Part shown: one piece after another, positions 43,509 to 54,059 of the stretch
Position numbering within the stretch: position 1 is the first letter of the stretch
How the letters are laid out: each line of letters starts with the position of its first letter
NCBI GenBank assembly: GCA_037127315.1
Contig: JBBBDQ010001611.1
Coordinates: forward strand, 744,001-808,000
Direction: 5' to 3'
DNA: 64,000 nt
Source: Ascarosepion bandense
Lineage: Eukaryota > Mollusca > Cephalopoda > Sepiida > Sepiidae
Program-made: the position numbers and the translations under genes
The notes under the pieces: model-generated
Database searches by the model: none
What the model was told of the DNA's origin: nothing
Seen by the model: the letters and a program-made list of their open reading frames with translations, nothing else

Positions 43509-43712
43509 TGAACAACGTCCCTGAAAGAAAGAATGTAACATACATACGGATGTTGATTTGAAGAAAGTTCCAATTGGAAGATGTATGTTATTGTGCACAT
43601 GTAATATTTCTTAAACACACATGTGCACAATAACATACATCTTCCAATTGGAACTTTCTTCAAATCAACATCCGTATGTATGTTACATTCTTTCTTTCAG
43701 GGACGTTGTTCA
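43509..43712. repeat. Perfect inverted repeat: two 94-bp arms, 16-bp loop
   Basis: Arm 43509-43602 (starts TGAACAACGTCCCTGAAAGA) is the exact reverse complement of 43619-43712; the loop is 43603-43618. No mismatch was found on base-by-base reading. It sits at the end of a minus-strand Penelope-like fragment. Confidence 0.97.
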
Positions 43713-43840
43713 TATATGCTGTTAAATATAAGAGACAATGAATGTCTATTATGTTTAATCATGAGCCGTTCTAAACATCGTATTTTGGCTTTAATTTCAG
43801 TTGAAAATAAAGACAAAAATTCTCCAACATTTGGATAAGC
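43713..43840 (-). pseudogene. Penelope-like element 2, N-terminal fragment (copy b)
   Basis: Minus strand: a NVGEFLSL-like start, STEIKAKIRCLERLMIKHNR, then H-SLSLIFN, matching the beginnings of 44190-44400 (-) and 45195-45410 (+). It abuts copy a at about 43840, in the same orientation. Confidence 0.85.
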
Positions 43841-43844
43841 CTAC

Positions 43845-44400
43845 CTGTGTAGTAATATGGTTGTCTTGTTTGAGTTGAAGTATTTGTTGGTATAAAGCTT
43901 CAATTTCCATTTGTTTAAACATTGAATTAGGTTTCTGTGCAACATGAAAATTTGGTCTGAGATTAAGGAATTCTATTTCATCTGGAGTGAGTTGGTAATC
44001 CGATAGGTTAATGAAGTTGTCATTGATGTTTGGTAAAAGTATTTTTCCTTTATATAATTTGTTTAGCTTTTTTTGGATGACTTGTTTATGGGATTCATGT
44101 TCCTTTTGTGTTGTATTGTATAATAATTTCCTTGAATTTTTCGCTTGTGTTAGAAGACTAAGATTCCTTTAATATGTACAATTTCAGTGTTGATTAGTTG
44201 TAATTCCTGGCTGTGTGCATTTGACGTTTAATGTTATATATATATTTAGTGTATCGAGGCAACAGATAATTTTCTAAACATATACTGTTAAATATAGAAG
44301 ACAATGAATGTCTATTATGTTTAATCATGAGCCGTTCTAAACATCGTATTTTGGCTTTAATTTCAGTTGAAAATAAAGACAAAAAAGACTCCATTGTATG
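43845..44400 (-). pseudogene. Penelope-like element 2, N-terminal region (copy a)
   Basis: The minus frame from 44394 reads FLSLFSTEIKAKIRCLERLM, then CLENYLLPRYTKYIY (LPR[FY]T is typical of PLE N-termini). After frameshifts it reads HPKKAKQII, a LPNINDN-like stretch and LTPDEIEFLNLRPNFHVAQK down to about 43850. The RT core is absent; the reading runs straight into copy b. Confidence 0.85.
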
Positions 44401-44420
44401 TCTTCTTTATGCTTCTGTGC

Positions 44421-44441
44421 ATATATATATATATATATATG
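44421..44441. repeat. (TA)n microsatellite
   Basis: Short TA run; another TA/CA compound tract lies at 44655-44688. Confidence 0.93.
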
Positions 44442-44653
44442 CACACACAAACAAACATTTCTCTTATTTGCCTGACTTTGAACAGAAGTAGGCTACCTGA
44501 TTGATATCCTTTGACTAATTGCCAACCAAATTAGTTCAAAGTTAATTATTCATCATATAAATTAGTGATTTCCTTGTAGAATTCACTCAGCAAGAAATTT
44601 CGTTTGTATAATACAAAAAAGTTTTCTTAAAAACATTTTAAAATAATGTGTGC

Positions 44654-44684
<31 letters not shown>

Positions 44685-44689
44685 TTTAC

Positions 44690-45002
44690 ATGCCCATTCA
44701 GAGATTGCATCTCTGATACTAATCAAAAACCTAGTACATATATTGGTTTTCCTACAGCCACGCTCTCCTGTAAACTTACATGTCATCTTTCTGATCAGAG
44801 TACTATTAAACAACATTTCTCTGAAAAACATAAACATGTAGGTAATATCAGACAGATTTTGGTCAACAATACGGTGATCCTTACTCATACACACAGTAAA
44901 AGGAACCTGCAGATATTGGAGGCCATGTACATCAAATCAAAGCAACCAACACTCAATAAAATCAACTTTAAAACAGGAAATAACATATTACATTGCATTT
45001 AA
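44690..45002 (+). pseudogene. Penelope-like element 2, C-terminal GIY-YIG endonuclease
   Basis: A single open frame ends at a stop at 45000-45002. CISDTNQKPSTYIGFPTATL then SCKLTCHLSDQSTIKQHF is the GIY-YIG core with YIG present. NIRQILVNNTVIL, LQILEAMYIKSKQPTLNKIN and the end INFKTGNNILHCI are the conserved tail. Intact in frame over about 100 codons, but the RT is missing upstream, where a TA/CA tract (44655-44688) begins. Confidence 0.88.
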
Positions 45003-45188
45003 CTACATGGTTTTGTTGTCATTTCACGCTATCCCGTGATGTGACGTCATAAAACCGCATCGCAAACTTAAGAACTGCGTTTATTATTTTTGGTAACTAT
45101 CGCCGTTGCCAAGCGGAGTTTGATGTCAACACAAAATAAAATCGTCAGTGATGGTGGATTTTATAATATTTCAGTTTAAACAACCTCT

Positions 45189-45217
45189 CTGAAGATGGCT
45201 CATGTGAGCCAAAAGCT
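45189..45217 (+). ncRNA. Hairpin with hammerhead-like layout at the PLE 5' end
   Basis: CTGAAGATGGCTCATGTGAG then CCAAAAG: CTGA, a perfect 5-bp stem GGCTC/GAGCC with ATGT loop, then AAAA where a hammerhead has GAAA. Hammerhead motifs have been reported in Penelope-like elements. Here both conserved core boxes deviate, so an active ribozyme is unlikely; the layout is only suggestive. Confidence 0.3.
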
Positions 45218-45410
45218 TAGAAGAAAATCAATTAGTAATTATCCAAATGTTGGAGAATTTTTGTCTTTATTATCAACTGAAATTAAAGCCAAAATACGAC
45301 GTTTAGAACGGCTCGTGATTAAACATAATAGACATTCATTGTCTCTTATATTTAACAGTATATGTTTAGAAAATTACTTGCTGCCTCGATATACTAAATA
45401 TATATATTTG
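45195..45410 (+). pseudogene. Penelope-like element 2, N-terminal region downstream of a C-terminus (tandem join)
   Basis: The plus frame from 45195 begins MAHVSQKLRRKSISNYPNVG and continues FLSLLSTEIKAKIRRLERLV, LENYLLPRYTKYIY. It starts 192 bases after the stop of the GIY-YIG frame in the same orientation, so the order is C-terminus, spacer, N-terminus: a tandem, pseudo-LTR-like arrangement. Truncated at about 45410. Confidence 0.85.
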
Positions 45411-45984
45411 TGTGTGAGTACATGTGAACTTGTAGCATATAACTGTATTTATATATGCACAGAATTTTGTTTTAACCATTTCTGGGTGTATGTATATCAT
45501 GACAGTCATCTGATATATATACACAAATGTTTTGCAACATTTATGAACATAGACTCTTTCTGACAGTGTTCTTTGGAGTTCTTTTGAAACTTAAATATTT
45601 GATGACACATAAGACATTCTTCTGTCAATGTACATTTAATATTACAGTATCATCAAATTCAGTTATATACAATTACTTATAGTCAACATTATATAAGTAA
45701 ATATTAGCCTGTCTGGTTCCTCAACATTGTGTATAAGAACTAGAAATTTCTTTTTAGTGAAGAATTTTATATAGCATTAAATGTGGTAATTTTATACAGG
45801 AGACAATTTTAAAATAAAGCTAGAGAATAAAACAAAAAGAATCAAATTTTTCAATGAATATTTGATTAGTAAATTAATTCTTTTAAAAGTTTCATGATTT
45901 ATTATTAACTGAAAAGTTGGTGAGCCTGAATCCCTGCATGTCAAAAGCAAGATCAAATTTTGTAGTAATAAAATTCAGTGTTAT
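45411..45984. other. No gene recognised
   Basis: AT-rich DNA; nothing supported. Confidence 0.45.
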
Positions 45985-46920
45985 TTGACATATACTCTGT
46001 TGTGCCAAAAGTTACAAGATAGGTACCTAATATTGTGTAGAACTATTTCTAGGCCAAGTAAACTGCAGCAACTCACTGTGACATTAGTTTCACAAGGAGG
46101 TTCAGAGACTTTTGCAGGTATGTTGATCTATGCTTTCTTGATAATTTCAACAGCTTTTTGGTACAAAATTTTACATATGAATAAAGCTGTCCACCATGTC
46201 CCACATTTGATCAATTTGGCTCATGTTAATCAAATGTGGTCGCTACACCATTTGTCAAAAGTCTCCAGAATGCTCTTTAAATCAGTTCTGACCAGACACG
46301 ATACCTTATCTTGCTGGAATAGATGTTCATTTTGAGGATTTCAGGAATCTATGAATTTTTGCGAAGGTTTTCAAAACAGTGTAACATAGCAGCCAGTGAC
46401 ATATTTAGGTGGCCCAGCAAATCCAACTCATACCGTGTGAACACCACCACCACCATTATGAAACTATTACCAATCTGCACCATGCTTTGTTGGCAAGTGG
46501 ATTTTGTAATACACCCATGCCTGACAATCAGCTTGAACCAACGGTCACCATGACTTAATGAACAAGTTTTCAATAGCTCTAGGACTCTATTAGCATTGTC
46601 CATGTAAGGCACTGTCCGGTGTGGCGGTGATAACAAAGTTCCCCCTATCCCTGGTGTGTCTCTTGCTTCCATATACCAAGGAAGCTAAGGAATACTAGAC
46701 TTCTTTGCTGAATATTCCCCTGGCCTCATCTTTAATTAATGTGAATGTTGTTTATCTGCTACCACAAACAGTTCTAATGAGTCACCACTCCTCCCGATCA
46801 TTCGTCATTGTTGTCTTGTGGCCATTGGCCGAGATGGAACTCACTACACCTCTCCAGTATTCCCTGTACATTTGGAGCTCTGGCACAGTTTGCAGCAAAA
46901 TTCATAATCTTGTCAAATAG
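45985..46920 (-). pseudogene. Tc1-like transposase relic (second family)
   Basis: Minus strand: VVVVFTRYELDLLGHLNMSL matches the GxxVWGVFxxxELGPL block of a Tc1-like transposase. FQQDK then VSCLVRTDLKSILE stands where FQQDNAPCH is expected (second Asp present). Further fragments extend to about 46000. Heavily frameshifted. Plus-strand frames 45985-46335 and 46323-46553 are shadows. No termini identified. Confidence 0.65.
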
Positions 46921-47023
46921 CTGAATACTTGATGCTTTGCCATTGCTAAATATGTTTAATGTCTGAAGTTAACAGTTTCTCCAAGTTTCAGCTGCTTAAA
47001 GAACTTACAAATATGTAATTATC

Positions 47024-47340
47024 TAAACTTATTTATAAATGGAACTTTGTCTGGGTGTGTGTGGGTGGGTCTGTTACCTATAGACTCTAAAACGGCTAAA
47101 CAGATTTTCTTGAAAATTTACACAATTGTACTATAAGCATCTGCGAGTGTTCTTAGCTAGGTTTTGTGTCGAGGTACCCCCAATAAGTATCAAAAATTGA
47201 TAATTGAAAAAATCAGGTTATAGAAGGAGTGGTCTGATTTTAATAAAATTTGATACACTCATAGACAAAGACATAAGAAATGACATTCAGAAGTTTCGAG
47301 GTTGCAGTTCTTATAATAGTGCAGAAAATTGATAATATCG

Positions 47341-47377
<37 letters not shown>

Positions 47378-47765
47378 CAAGATGTTTGTGTGTGTGTCTG
47401 TTTATCTACCTGTATGTCTGTATTTTTTTCAGCCCTTTTATTTTAGTTTGTGCTTCGGGTTTGGCTCTAAGTAGGTATAATTTTAGTTCTTAGTCTCAGC
47501 CATGATACCATTTACTCAGAGGACTTATTTAGCCTTCAAAATTCAGTTTACAACAAAAAAAACTTATATGATATCGATACCAGGAAATCAAAATTTGACT
47601 TACATCCATTTATTTTTCTTTCAGTCTACGGTTTTGCTTTAACTGGATACAACTATTGCTTTTTAGCCTTTCGTGCCAACATCCAAAGAGTCTGAACTCC
47701 AGGACCATGGATTAGTTTTAAAGCTTTCATTACACCCAAGCAATGCCGGACTGTACTGCTAGTAT
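47024..47765 (-). repeat. Dispersed repeat R4, copy 2, with a nested insertion
   Basis: Reverse complement of 18171-18664 from TATTTATAAATGGAACTTTG to GCCGGACTGTACTGCTAGTA. An extra ~228 bases at 47343-47570 have no counterpart in copy 1. Confidence 0.87.
47343..47570 (+). mobile_element. Unclassified 228-bp insertion in R4
   Basis: Starts with a (TA)n run (47342-47375), contains AGTTTGTGCTTCGGGTTTGG, and ends CAACAAAAAAAACTTATATG. Flanked by ATATCGAT on both sides (47335-47342, 47571-47578), an 8-base duplication. Absent from R4 copy 1. Family unknown. Confidence 0.6.
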
Positions 47766-47999
47766 AATATGTATGCATTTACAGATATAAAATGGGTTTT
47801 GACAAGTTATATCCTTATGAAAAGATATATATTTATTTTTATTTGTAAAGGAGTTGTTACGCAACCCAGGTGTCGATCTTTTGGTGTCTTCAGGAAATTT
47901 ACAATAACTGATTTTACTGTTTTTTAAAAAACACTCACATAACAGGGAATTTTTATGACTGTGCAATTTTCAAAATTAGAAGTTCGAACATTTTCATCC

Positions 48000-49960
48000 A
48001 CAATTGTATGATCCTAATAGGTGTTTGTTGATATGATTACACTTTGTCTTAAATTCTGTTCTTTTATTTAGTAATTCTTTTTTGTTTGGAAATAACATAA
48101 TAGCTAACTTTTCTTCCTGGCACAGTCTATATATTTTACCACTGCTGGCTGTTTTTATTATACTCCACGTTGTCTAGGTTTTTTCCCTATTTTTATTTTA
48201 ATTTCCACGCATGGCTAGCCAATTTTGTACAGTTTTTTTTAAAAATTTTCTAGTTTAGATGGAATAACCATAGGTTTACATTTAGTCTTAAAAATGTCTT
48301 TAGTTATTTCCCAAATATGTTTGTTTTGACCATTTGCTTTGTAAATGACTCTTTTTGTATCTTGAAGTGTCATTTATTTTTGTCCATACAGTTACATTCC
48401 TTATTAATGATTTTGTTTTGTACATTGCTATTCAGGTTTCTGGTGTTTTGTTTCTTTATGTAAATTTTTAAATTACTAGTACAGCTATAACTCAGTTTGA
48501 TTGTATTCCTACTGAAAATTTTGTCAATTCTGAGCTTTTTGGAAAGTGTTTATTGATCAGTTTAAAAAAATATTTGTTCTATTTTGATTTTTACTTCTAA
48601 GTTAAATGGTGGGTTGAACTAAATAATGTTTTGATTTCAATGATTGTTTTTTATTGGTCCGTTTAGTTTGGGACTGTATTCTGAAATTTTCTTATGGCCA
48701 GATTTCCTTAGGGCGTCTTCATAATTTTTTTCTTTTCATCAAATATTGTTTCGTTTGACAAATGATTTTATAGCCTGTTCTCCATTCCTTTACGAATGTG
48801 CTTGACTATGCTTTTGGGATGGTTAGATCTTGTGTTTATGTACTTCAAATTGGTGTTTGCTTTCATATGCAGAAAGACATTGCCAGTTTGTAAATTTAAT
48901 TCTACATCTAAATATTGGACTACTTTTATGTTTGTTTCAACTATTATTTCAAAATCTAGATCTTTGAAGAGTTTGTTAAGTGTTTTCCTTATTTTATTCT
49001 CTCTTTTGTTGTCTGGTGCTATCATTTAGCCATTATCTCTGTATAATCCATGGTTGCTTATGTGGATTATTTCGTAGATTTTATTCAAGATGTATGTTCC
49101 CATCAATTCTGAAATTTTTGCTTCGTCATAGAAGCCTTGTGGTAATTCAAAAGTGCTGTTATTTGATTTTTTTAATTCATGTTTTACCATTGTGTAAAAG
49201 TATGGATTTTTGGCAATGTAGAACTATATCTACATGTTTGGATGGTATATCTGTGTACTATTTAGCAAAATTTAACACTTCCATTAATTTTCTTTTAGAT
49301 GTTAATGGGTAAAAGTTTTTAATGTCATATTTTATGAAATATTTATTTTTGTTTTGGACTTTTGGAACCAGGAAATGAAATCACTTGTGCTTTTCCACTG
49401 GTTGGCTTGAGTAGCAATTCTCAGTAAGACACAAATATTTTTTAATATCTGATGGCTTGTTTTGCCCACTTCTGTTTTTGTTGGATTTATAAGCCAGTAT
49501 GAGGGGCTATTGGAGAAATCTTTTTTGTGGTCTTTAATTGTTATGAAAGAATGTCTACTGGTTAGAATTTGTATCTTTTGACTTAAACCGAGCTTATCTG
49601 CAATAATTTTTGCTTCTTAATATTTTCAATATAGGAATCCAGGACATTTTTGTATGATTTGGTGATTTTTTCATGAATCAATCTTTGTATGCCTTTGCGT
49701 TTTTTCATATATGTTGTTAAATCTCTCTCCTTTAATAAGAATATTTTGTGTTTTTTTTAATTTTTTTTATTACTTTAGTGTTTAATAGCTTGTGAAAGCT
49801 GTTGTTGATTTTTAAAAATTTTATATGGTCTAAAATGGAATGCATATATTTTTCAAATTTAATTAATTCTTTCATTGCAGGAGGATAACTCCTGGTTTTA
49901 AAATTGAAATTACATCTTTTCTTTTATCAAAAAAGATTAATGCTTTCCATCTGATTCTGG
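48000..49960 (-). pseudogene. Penelope-like (or related) RT of a second type, decayed
   Basis: Minus-strand landmarks in order. HSFITIKDHKKDFSNSPSYW then LINPTKTEVGKTSHQIL (49450-49560; pattern F.T.KDHK..F.N.P..RLI.P.K...G). LPQGFYDEAKISELMGTYIL; GLYRDNG at about 49030-49050 (catalytic Y.DD changed to RDN). Then a frame at 48768-49025, ENKIRKTLNKLFKDLDFEII through ETNIKVVQYLDVELNLQTGN; and near 48050-48130 IYRLCQEEKLAIMLFPNKKE and LLNKRTEFKTKCNHINK, like the tail after the GIY-YIG region in such elements. Many stops. The clade name is an inference. Confidence 0.75.
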
Positions 49961-50064
49961 TAAGAAACTGTTCAATTTTTTGTAATAAATATAGCATATA
50001 TTAATTTTTGTTTTGTTAATCTCTGGAACTTTCCATAACATTGTTTACATTACAATACACTTTC

Positions 50065-50290
50065 AAAGCAGAGGTGATTATTTATGAAAAATCAAAAATT
50101 GTGTATACAAGGCTTGATTTCACTTTGATTACACTGTGTAATCATTTGTGGTCAAGTGGTCTAAGATACACCAGATCAATTGGTGGATTCTCCTATGTTG
50201 TTAGGGGTTACAGGTTTGTATTCTGCTGAATGACACACATTTTGTAACAAAATTTCTCATACATAATCAGGCTGGCAGAAATATATACAT
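50065..50290 (+). mobile_element. tRNA-derived SINE (family S5), copy 1
   Basis: TTGTGGTCAAGTGGTCTAAG (tRNA-Leu/Ser-like A box) then, about 60 bases on, GGGTTACAGGTTTGTATTCT (weak B box), and the 3' segment AACAAAATTTCTCATACATA, ATCAGGCTGGCAGA. The preceding ~90 bases (GATTATTTATGAAAAAT...) are also repeated at 50690, 56880 and 58500, so the repeat unit extends upstream of the tRNA-like part. Confidence 0.7.
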
Positions 50291-50690
50291 ACACATTGTT
50301 TAATTAAAACAGAATATCTACTCAAATACAAGTATCGATTAAAAATATCATTGGTCGTATTTACCTTATTTGAACTGTTTTCCTCATATTTACTGTTACA
50401 TTTCAGCCATTGTACACTGCAGCCTTCTTCAGGTAAAATATTTGTAGGAATTTTGAAGTAAACAATTTATTTAGCCTAAATGAAAATGAGATTGTTCTAA
50501 TTCTACACATCATGTCTTTGGATATCTCCATTTTAGTTAATTCACCTTGATAACTCTCAAAGCTTTTTGTTTGCTCTGTTGAAGTCACAACTCTTTAGGT
50601 CAAGTCATTTTTTGGATCAATAAACCAACACTTTTTATCTACTGGGCCAAATAATGGGTTCAGTTTGAAATTCTGCAATAACCTTTTTCT
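50290..50690. other. No gene recognised
   Basis: AT-rich; the minus frame 50403-50588 has no domain. Confidence 0.45.
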
Positions 50691-50833
50691 CTTTCAGAGC
50701 AGAGATGATTATTTATGAGAAATTAGAAAATTGTGTATGTAAGGCTTGATTTGGCTTTGTTTAAACTGTGAAATCATTTGTGGTCGAGTAGTTAAGATGC
50801 AACAGATCAACTGATGGCTTCTCTTATGTTATT
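50690..50833 (+). repeat. SINE S5-associated repeat, copy 2 (truncated)
   Basis: Matches 50065-50205 (CAGAGATGATTATTTATGAG; AATCATTTGTGGTCGAGTAG; GATCAACTGATGGCTTCTC) and then diverges. Confidence 0.75.
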
Positions 50834-50834
50834 T

Positions 50835-51400
50835 AAGTTGGTCAATGCTGCCATAATCCTTGCTTTTAGTCCATCTTTAGTATTACAAGGAGTTTTGTTG
50901 GTCTTTTGCTCAACTGTGCTCCATACATAATAAACAAGGGAGGTAGGTGACCAGATTCATATGGTGATGTGATTGCAGAAATTGTCTGACAGCCATTACC
51001 GGGTTCTCCTCTTGTGTAGCATGGTGCAGAGTCCTATTGCCAGACATGGGCTCTCCCAGTAGCCACCCTCTTGATACAGGGTAGCACTACCTCTTCAAGG
51101 CATTTGAGGTAGATCTCAGTGTTGAGCCTCAACAAATTTGGGAGTTCTTCTTCTTTGGGAAGAATCTGAGTGAGTTTTCCAAGCTGTCCTACCTTTGTAA
51201 TTACCATTAGACTCTTCCAACTTTTTTCAGATCCTCTGCAATTTGGAAATGTTTGGGTCTCAGATTGACACCCAAACATTTGGAAATGTTTGTATTTGAG
51301 TTTCTGATGTGATTACCAAGCAGTACAGGGTGCCATTTCCAAATTTCTGGTGGAGTAAATTGTACCATGATGATTTACTCATTGCATCCTTTATATATTA
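50835..51400 (-). pseudogene. Mariner/Tc1-like (DDE_3 type) transposase fragment, relic 2
   Basis: Minus strand: LRLNTEIYLKCLEEVVLPCI, KRVATGRAHVWQ, a stop, then DSAPCYT (second catalytic Asp). Then, frameshifted, NFCNHITI.IWSPTSLVYYVW, standing where NFWP..SPDLNPLDY is expected. Same family as 34820-35140; both share the upstream stretch around TGCATCATGG/TGTACCATGA. No termini identified. Confidence 0.72.
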
Positions 51401-52770
51401 ACAATAAATTTCTAATAATGTATATCAGTCAGCGATAGTGAGTTTAAGGCATAAGAATAAACAAAGAATGACTGTCATTTTGATTATTAGATCTTTTTAT
51501 AAAATGTCAGGTCAAGGAAAAATGGTGAATGTTACGAGGAATGAGAGGAGAGCGCCAAAATGTGTGCCAAGAGCTGGTCATGGTGCCCAGTGATTTATTA
51601 CAGCCTTAAAGATTATTTGCAGGAATCATTTCAAGAACCCCTTATGTCTGGATTTGCTAAATGTTGTGAAAATAATGGCTGTAGTAGCCAGACTAATTTT
51701 TACTCAATGAATCAGCTCAAGGATTTGCATGTCTTGGCATCATATGAAAAGATTCTTGAATTGAAAAAGAAATTGAACATTAATTCTGCAGCAGTGAGAT
51801 TGAAGAAAGATATCAAGAAGAGTGTTTTTTAGTTGTTGCAAAAACAGGTGAATTGAACAACATTTTTTCTTTTCAAACCATTATTGGATGACAAATCTTT
51901 CATGTTTCTCTCAGCCAGAGAATAAGATCTTCCATTTGTAGGATTTCAAAATGTTTGTCATTCTTGGAAGTTATTCTTCCATTTGTAGGATTGCAATGAA
52001 TAGTGTGCAGCAATTTTCAACTTTCTTCATTTGTTAGTCAGCTTTATTTTTCTTCATATCAAAACTCAAAACAGATTTTTTTCTCATTGTATTTGAACAT
52101 GAATTCCTGTTTTTATCGAAAATATTATTCAGATACATTTTAATTTTCACTATTTAAAAAAAAATGAAATCATTTTCTCTTGCTTGTTCGCATAAAATTG
52201 ATAGTTTATCAAAAGGACATTAAGTTCTTTTGCATTAAACTAGTAAATTGAAAACAATGTTTGTCTTTGAATTTATGAATATAAAAAAGTAAGATCATTA
52301 CTTTTGAAGAAATAGACTTTAAAAAATGTTGTCAGTGTTCTTTGGTTGGAGAAAAGCCAGATGAAAGAATTTGCCAAAAGGAAGATACGTGCAGAAAAAC
52401 TGACAATTACTTCTAGCTTACAAAACAAATGCTGATTCATATGAAGTACTTTGCTCATCTTGACTGTTAGATTTACAAGGTTTTCACCCACTGTAACAGT
52501 TAACTTTACAATATTTTTAGCAGAGTGCATTTGCATATGTTTGCAAAATTACTATCACAATGATTACAGTTACATTAAATTTGTCTTCACAATTCACCTT
52601 AAGGATGATTTTAGGGGAATCAAAAGTACTTGGATTAACAAAAACATATGGCACTATCCTTGATGAATTTCAACTTAACATAAAGAACATAATTTATAAT
52701 AAATAGACAAAATATTTAATGTAACATTCTTGAATGAACCTTTGCTGCCTAAATATACATGCATCTATAC
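51401..52770. other. No gene recognised
   Basis: Holds a 90-codon plus frame (51560-51832, Lys/Leu-rich, SYEKILELKKKLNINS) of unknown nature, and a short duplication of TCTTCCATTTGTAGGATT near 51930-51985. I cannot support a gene. Confidence 0.4.
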
Positions 52771-52774
52771 ATAA

Positions 52775-52845
52775 GTGGACATTGAAGTCAACACTCAGAG
52801 TTGAGAGTGTTTCATGCTAAATGCAATTGTCAGGCCATGTGCATT
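52775..52845 (+). repeat. Dispersed repeat R6, copy 2
   Basis: GTGGACATTGAAGTCAACAC then GTTTCATGCTAAATGCAATT; the second part matches 33040-33075 only in reverse complement. Confidence 0.6.
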
Positions 52846-52904
52846 GTGTTTTTGATTCACATTTTATGTATATATAATGTACATAAAAATAACACCTCCC
52901 ATGA

Positions 52905-53325
52905 AATTAGCTCACTTGAGCTCCCTATGTATGAATTTACTTGAGCCATAAGATTAGCAACTAGGCCCACACACTTTTACTGTGAAACCAATAAAATGTA
53001 AATGCAAATTCTATTCCAGCAGCTTCTTTTCTCACACTTCCCACCCATGGAATTCCCTTTTGTTTATTTGCTTCCCTGGCAGCTACAATCTCCAAGAATT
53101 TAAATGTAAAGACAATAGTCATCTTTTATCTCACTAACTTGCATCCTCTCTCTCATGCTCCTTTCACCGTTCACTCCACTCTCATCAGTATTCGCATCTT
53201 TCTCTTACCCACTTCCTGACACCCCCTATAACCTGTCACTCTTTCTCATAACTTTCCTCCTATGTAACCCCCTGCAAAATATTGGCAGTAAACTGCCTTG
53301 CTTGGGGCGATATGATTATATAAAT
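52905..53325 (+). mobile_element. LINE family A, plus-strand 3' fragment
   Basis: Coding tail (LSSLCMNLLEP-like, then NKMMQMQILFQQLLF out of frame) and 3' UTR TATGTAACCCCCTGC, TTGGCAGTAAACTGCC, GGGGCGATATGATTA. 5'-truncated; the tail runs into AAATAAAAAATA. Confidence 0.82.
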
Positions 53326-54055
53326 AAAAAATATACAGGTCTGTGATGCATTGGGGATAGTCTGTTGTATTAGCTATTTTGGTGGACGTGGTTTGTTACG
53401 TAGTTTATTTCTTTCTTTATTTGTTTGGATTAATTTATTTTACTTATTTTAATTTAATCTTCTTTGTTTTCAGTTTTTAATTTTTAAGTAGCGCAGTAAA
53501 CATTTGCTTTCATATCTGCATTTTGAGATGAGTTCTGATTGTTTTGTCTGGGAAATTATAGCTATTTTTTTCCTTGAAGCAGAGTTTACAACTTTTGGAT
53601 TGACTGTTGTAGGCTGATGTTCTTTTCCTTTTTTTCCATGATATTTTTGTTGTGATTTGTTTTTGTTTTTAATCTTCCAGATATGTTTTAAAAGCTTGAA
53701 AAAATGATGGACTTCCATACTTATTTCCCTAGCAAAACCAAACAACAGACTTCTCTACTTGATTCAGTTTTTACCTCCTTTCCTCACTGTTGCTGAGTTT
53801 CACAATATTGCAATCTTGATAACTGACTGCTTTGTGGTAGCTATTCTGTTGATATTTTGTTCCATTCATCTATTAAACAGAACCCCTCCATCTGCAAGAT
53901 CTATTTCTATTATCAGCATGGTAACTGGGGCTCACTTACTGATTTTTTTTGGTCACACACCATGGCCTTTAACCAAGCTCTTTTCAGAAAGTATCTGGTC
54001 ATTTATGATCAAAGAAACTTAGAGTAATGCTACTGTAGTCTACTTCAAACACTTC
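53326..54055. other. No gene recognised
   Basis: The frames 53470-53745 (-) and 53759-54022 (+) show no recognisable domain. Confidence 0.45.
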
Positions 54056-54059
54056 TCTT

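Noticed and set aside
45985..46335. 116-codon plus frame
   Set aside because: Antisense of the Tc1-like transposase relic.
47040..47765. Helitron end suggested by ...CTAGTA terminus and GC-rich motif of R4
   Set aside because: No CTRR end preceded by a clear terminal hairpin could be shown; left unclassified.
51560..51832. 90-codon Lys/Leu-rich plus frame
   Set aside because: No recognisable family and no splice or promoter context; cannot tell it from chance. Kept only as a note.
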